This document shows positions 60,367-64,000 of a stretch of 64,000 bases of DNA, piece by piece (the stretch's first letter is position 1; each line of letters starts with the position of its first letter). The stretch spans positions 1 to 64,000 of the forward strand of contig CAJUPX010000003.1 of assembly GCA_910588685.1 (NCBI GenBank), in the 5' to 3' direction. The translations under genes and the position numbers were made by a program. Below the pieces are notes generated by a model. That model saw nothing but the letters and a program-made list of their open reading frames with translations. It did not search any database and was not told the DNA's origin. Source of the DNA: an uncultured Christensenellaceae bacterium (GTDB lineage Bacteria; Bacillota; Clostridia; Christensenellales; Borkfalkiaceae).

Positions 60367-62787
60367 TTACAGGTTCTCCGTTAGTCTCATTTTAGCCGTT
60401 TTACTTAACTCCGACGACATAATCGCTGAAATGAAACCTTCTATGGTGCTTGTTTTCATTATAGCTTGTAACGCTCTGCTCTTGTAACCGACTTCTTCTT
60501 CCGTTTCCGTTAACATTTTCTTTGCAATGGCAAATTGCTTTTCAAACTCACTCTTTACACGGTATTTCACAGAAACCGAATATTCAGCTTCGGCATTGAA
60601 GATAAATTCCGCCGAAACACATTCTTTATACATTTTAACCGTATCGACAGATTCACCGTTGACATTCAAGAAAACTTCACCGTCGTCGATATTTCTGAAT
60701 TTAACTAAAATCTTCCTGTTTTTCGGCAAAACTTCTTTTAGCCCTTTGCCGTGTATACGCAGAGTCTGTACCCCTGTTCCTTCATTCTCAACGTTTTCCG
60801 TGGTAAACACCGTACTGTATTCTTCGGTACCGCCCGAAAGCCTGTTATCTTCAAAGAGCGTAAACTCTCCGTTGCCGCAAAAGACGTTTACTTCGAGCGT
60901 TTCAGGATTATCGGCGCAATTGCCTTTATCGAGCGACAAAGGGAAAATAGCGCCGCTTTTAGCAAGAACGGGAATACTTTCCTTACTTCTCAAAAATGTT
61001 ATATTTTTGCCGCCTTTACCGACGTAATATTCCATTCCTGTGAAAATATCCGTCCAATGCCCTTCGGGAAGCCACGCCTTTTGCTTTGCATAGCCGTCTT
61101 TTCCGCACTTTCCGGTTATCGGATATACGAGCATCTGTCCGCCGAATATATAGCCGTTTCTTTCTTTATACGCCTCTTCGTCCTTCCATTCGTAATAGAG
61201 CGGCTCTATCAGCGCTATGCCGTCGGTATGCGTACGTTTTGAGCAGGAATACAGAAATGGTATCATTCTATGCCGCAATCTCATAGCCTCGGCAACAAGA
61301 TTACCGACACCGTCCTTATACGCCCAAGGCTCCTTTGTTATTGTCTGTCCGTTCATCGAATGCAGTCTGTTTATAGGGCTGAACACACCAAACTGCTCGA
61401 ACCGCAAAAACAACTCGCCGTCTGTCTTTACATTAAGATGACCGCCAATATCGTGGCTCCACCAAGTGTAGCCGACGTTGCTTGCGGTAAAAGTGAAATA
61501 GGAAATATATTTCAAAGTTTTCCAAGTCGCCCAACTATCCCCTGAAAAGCCCAGCGGATACCTATGAGAACCTATCCCGGAATATCTTGAAAGTATGAGC
61601 GGACACGTATGACACTTGGCATTATCAAGATAATGATAGTGATTTAACGACCACAGCGGATCCAGTCCTGCTATATCGGACTTTGTCCCCTGCTGCCAGT
61701 CTATCCACCAAAAATCAACGCCGTCTTTCTCATACGGTCTATGCAGTATTTTAAAGTAAGCGTTAATAAAATCGGCATTTGCAATATTAAACGGAACTCT
61801 TTCACCCGTATTTGGATTAACCCCGAGCGCTTTGGCAAATTCGGGATACATATCCTCAAACCAACGCACTCCGTCTGCGGGGTGAACGTTTAAAGTCACC
61901 GCTAAATTTTTACGTTTTAACTCTTTTAAAAAATTTTTATAATCGGGAAATAAATTTTTGTTCCAACTGTACCCCGTCCAGCCGTTTTTGCCGCCGAAAA
62001 ACTCTGTATCACGACTGAGCTCGGTAATTTTCTTTTCACTATCAAGATTGTTCGAATAATGCCAATCCATATCGATAGTAGCAACGGTCAACGGAATATC
62101 GTAATCTTCGAATTTCTGCATAAGCCGCAGGTACTCATCCTGAGTATAGGCATAGTACCTGCTCCACCAATTGCCGAGTACAAATCTTGGAATTAAAGGA
62201 ACGTTACCCGTCAATGAATACAGTGCCTTAACAGCCCCTCTGTAATCGTTTCCGAATGCAAATACGTATCTGTCTATACCCGCGCCTTTTTCCGGAAGCA
62301 CTTCACCGTTTTCACCGAGCGACAGCGAAGAAACGTCATCGAAATAAGCAACACCACTCCGCGAACATACGCCGGTGCCTAATTTCAACCTGCTTCCGCC
62401 GCTACTTTCCACCGAAGATCTGTATATATCACCGTCATAGCAATCCAACGTACGCGCCGTACCGAGAAGATTGCCATCGTTTTTTATCGGAAGTATATTT
62501 CCATCCAGAACAATTCGACAGTCTGCCAAACGTTTTTTCAGCACGAGCGTACAGTCCGTCGTGACGATTGACAGCCCTTCTTCCGACGGCTCAACTGAAA
62601 AATCCTGCTTTGGCATATTGCGAAACCACACCGATTGCGTTGCGCAATCTCTGAATGCTTTTAAACGATTTTTTTCAACACGGAAAAGCCTGTCTCCGAG
62701 AACAGTTACCCTGTAATCTCTCCATAGTATAACGTTTTCCTTTAAAGCAACCGGTGCAGTTTGTACTTTTAAATGACTATCTAACAT
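60367..62787 (-). CDS. GH31 alpha-glycosidase (alpha-glucosidase or alpha-xylosidase)
   Basis: 806 residues. N-terminal beta-sandwich, the VATIDMDWHYS strand (235-245), nucleophile D363 in WWIDWQQG and acid/base D417 in LGFSGDSW, then WSHDIGGH (443-450) and two C-terminal beta domains. WWIDWQQG with a Trp after the nucleophile is found in a subgroup with uncertain specificity; alpha-glucosidase, alpha-xylosidase and alpha-galactosidase activities all occur in GH31. No signal peptide. AAGG before the ATG. Confidence 0.9.
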   Translation of the reverse strand: MLDSHLKVQTAPVALKENVILWRDYRVTVLGDRLFRVEKNRLKAFRDCATQSVWFRNMPKQDFSVEPSEEGLSIVTTDCTLVLKKRLADCRIVLDGNILPIKNDGNLLGTARTLDCYDGDIYRSSVESSGGSRLKLGTGVCSRSGVAYFDDVSSLSLGENGEVLPEKGAGIDRYVFAFGNDYRGAVKALYSLTGNVPLIPRFVLGNWWSRYYAYTQDEYLRLMQKFEDYDIPLTVATIDMDWHYSNNLDSEKKITELSRDTEFFGGKNGWTGYSWNKNLFPDYKNFLKELKRKNLAVTLNVHPADGVRWFEDMYPEFAKALGVNPNTGERVPFNIANADFINAYFKILHRPYEKDGVDFWWIDWQQGTKSDIAGLDPLWSLNHYHYLDNAKCHTCPLILSRYSGIGSHRYPLGFSGDSWATWKTLKYISYFTFTASNVGYTWWSHDIGGHLNVKTDGELFLRFEQFGVFSPINRLHSMNGQTITKEPWAYKDGVGNLVAEAMRLRHRMIPFLYSCSKRTHTDGIALIEPLYYEWKDEEAYKERNGYIFGGQMLVYPITGKCGKDGYAKQKAWLPEGHWTDIFTGMEYYVGKGGKNITFLRSKESIPVLAKSGAIFPLSLDKGNCADNPETLEVNVFCGNGEFTLFEDNRLSGGTEEYSTVFTTENVENEGTGVQTLRIHGKGLKEVLPKNRKILVKFRNIDDGEVFLNVNGESVDTVKMYKECVSAEFIFNAEAEYSVSVKYRVKSEFEKQFAIAKKMLTETEEEVGYKSRALQAIMKTSTIEGFISAIMSSELSKTAKMRLTENL

Positions 62788-62801
62788 ATTTGCCTTAAAC
62801 T

Positions 62802-64000
62802 TTATCTAATTACTTCACCAGTTACGGGATCAAAAATGTATAAATCTTCGGGAGCAAAAGAAATTACAATTTCATCATCAGCACTTATTTTTTCTTTTGC
62901 GTCGAATTTACCGACCAAATCTTTACCGCAGAAATCAAAGTGAACACTGTATTCGCCTCCGAGCAATTCGCAGACGGTAGGCTTTACGATAAATGAATTT
63001 TTAGGTAATTTTTCACGGTTTACTTCCGACAGCTTTTCGATTTTTAACCTTTCGGATCGTATACCTATCGTAAGATTATGGCTTTCGGTAAGATATTCCG
63101 TAAGCTCGCGCAATTTACGTTCACAGACTTCCTGCTCAAAGGGACGCTCAACAACGTCCGAGGTGTTTTTCTTGCAAATCTTTTCGATTAACGCTTTAAT
63201 TTTTGCAATTAGTTTTTTCTCAGTCTTTTTATTACGCTTAACGTCTTTATCTTCACCCGTTGTAGATAACAATCTCAATATTTTTTCTTTGGTCTGTTCA
63301 TTAAAATCTTTGTTCAGCTCTTCAAGTTGCGCTTTTTTCTCGGCATAAAACTTATCGTGTTTTTCAATAAATTTTTTGTCAAGCGCAATACGCATACCGT
63401 CGAGTTCAAGAACTCTGTCTGTGCGATTAAATTTCGCAGACAAAAAATTCATAGCGGGCGAACCGATAAATTTTGCTACGAAAATATTGTCCGGATTGTT
63501 ATATACCTCTTCCGGTGTACCTATCTGTTGAATAAATCCTCTTGACATAACCACTATACGGGATGCCATAGTCATTGCTTCAATCTGGTCGTGCGTTACG
63601 TATATAGTCGTAGCGCCGATTTGCTTGTGCAATTTTACGATCTCGCTGCGCATTGTAAGCCTTAACTTTGCGTCGAGGTTAGACAGCGGTTCGTCCATCA
63701 TAAAGACGGGCACGTTTTTAATTATCGCTCTGCCAAGCGCAACTCTCTGCATCTGTCCGCCGGATAATTCCTTGGGGAGCTTGTCAAGATAGGGAATTAA
63801 ATCAAGCTTTTCAGCCGTTTCGTAAACCTTAACCTTAATTTCATACGAGGTGTACTTGCGGTGTTCAATCTTAACAATTCCGTCATCGTCTACTTCATAT
63901 AAGTTGTCGTTAAGCTTAATCCCTTCCGCTTCGAGCGCAGCTTTTTTTTCTGCGATTTCGCCGTCTAATGCACTGTTCCACTTTGCAAGAATATCTTCGT
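62802..64000 (-). CDS. ABC transporter ATP-binding protein, MsmK/UgpC-like, 5' end beyond the window
   Basis: The frame is open from 62802 to the window end (about 399 codons). Visible are LPKELSGGQMQRVALGRAI (signature), the Walker B FMMDEPLSNLDAKLR, the switch IYVTHDQIEAMT, and a regulatory domain ending IVISFAPEDLYIFDP. Such ATPases energise several sugar ABC importers. Two insertions are odd: about 50-60 residues between the Q-loop side and the signature (KAALEAEG, EVDDDGIVKI), and about 100 Lys/Glu-rich coiled residues (about 63100-63390) inside the OB-fold regulatory domain. Walker A lies beyond 64000. Confidence 0.9.
   Translation of the reverse strand, partial: EDILAKWNSALDGEIAEKKAALEAEGIKLNDNLYEVDDDGIVKIEHRKYTSYEIKVKVYETAEKLDLIPYLDKLPKELSGGQMQRVALGRAIIKNVPVFMMDEPLSNLDAKLRLTMRSEIVKLHKQIGATTIYVTHDQIEAMTMASRIVVMSRGFIQQIGTPEEVYNNPDNIFVAKFIGSPAMNFLSAKFNRTDRVLELDGMRIALDKKFIEKHDKFYAEKKAQLEELNKDFNEQTKEKILRLLSTTGEDKDVKRNKKTEKKLIAKIKALIEKICKKNTSDVVERPFEQEVCERKLRELTEYLTESHNLTIGIRSERLKIEKLSEVNREKLPKNSFIVKPTVCELLGGEYSVHFDFCGKDLVGKFDAKEKISADDEIVISFAPEDLYIFDPVTGEVIR

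Overview
The window looks like a chromosome segment of an anaerobic, low-to-medium GC Firmicute of the class Clostridia, probably a gut commensal. The evidence is an IspH fused to ribosomal protein S1 repeats, a Na+-pump decarboxylase cluster, Leloir galactose genes with a type II GalT, and many intracellular glycoside hydrolases. Genus and species cannot be named from the sequence alone. Nearly all genes lie on the minus strand; the exceptions are groESL, two tRNA genes and a 3' gene scrap at the left edge.

Bases 1-19100 are chromosomal. One minus-strand operon (9978 down to 191), with a clear promoter at 10015-10043, encodes an MmdA-like carboxyltransferase, OadG, a biotin carrier, OadB, OadA, a BaiN-like flavoprotein, a chorismate mutase-cytidylate kinase fusion, PlsC and IspH-S1. 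It is followed by a TVP38 membrane protein, rnhA, proC, tRNA-Trp, a DUF1349 protein, purB, a cyclophilin, a ComEB-type deaminase, groESL, a CDF exporter, and tRNA-Thr with a broken tandem copy.

Bases ~19109-41086 (about 22 kb) are an integrated mobile element of the conjugative type. The left end holds clustered TTTGCAGAC repeats, likely integrase arm sites. Then come a tyrosine integrase, an excisionase, a Fic protein, a resolvase-like fragment, a ~1,940-residue methylase-helicase of the DarB type, a dense block of small accessory proteins, a C5 methyltransferase, a nonsense-split N6/N4 methyltransferase, a primase, an LtrC/ArdC-like protein, a truncated VirB2-like pilin and a sigma-like regulator. 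There is no relaxase, coupling protein or VirB4, and the pilin ends abruptly next to the C-terminal scrap of another gene. The element therefore looks internally deleted and decaying. Two copies of a conserved leader (a conserved reading frame, a terminator-like hairpin and then AGGAGG) precede xis and the resolvase-like gene; this is the most unusual regulatory signal in the window.

Bases 41131-64000 are a carbohydrate-use cluster, all on the minus strand: an MsmK-type ABC ATPase (cut by the window end), GH31, GH2, GH35, an SGNH esterase, a DUF4965/DUF1793 protein, an alpha/beta hydrolase, GH3, KDPG aldolase, KDG kinase, GH36, then galT, galK, galE and galM. None of the enzymes has a visible signal peptide. 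The cluster fits import of galactose-bearing, possibly acetylated oligosaccharides by an ABC transporter, trimming inside the cell, and entry of galactose into the Leloir pathway.
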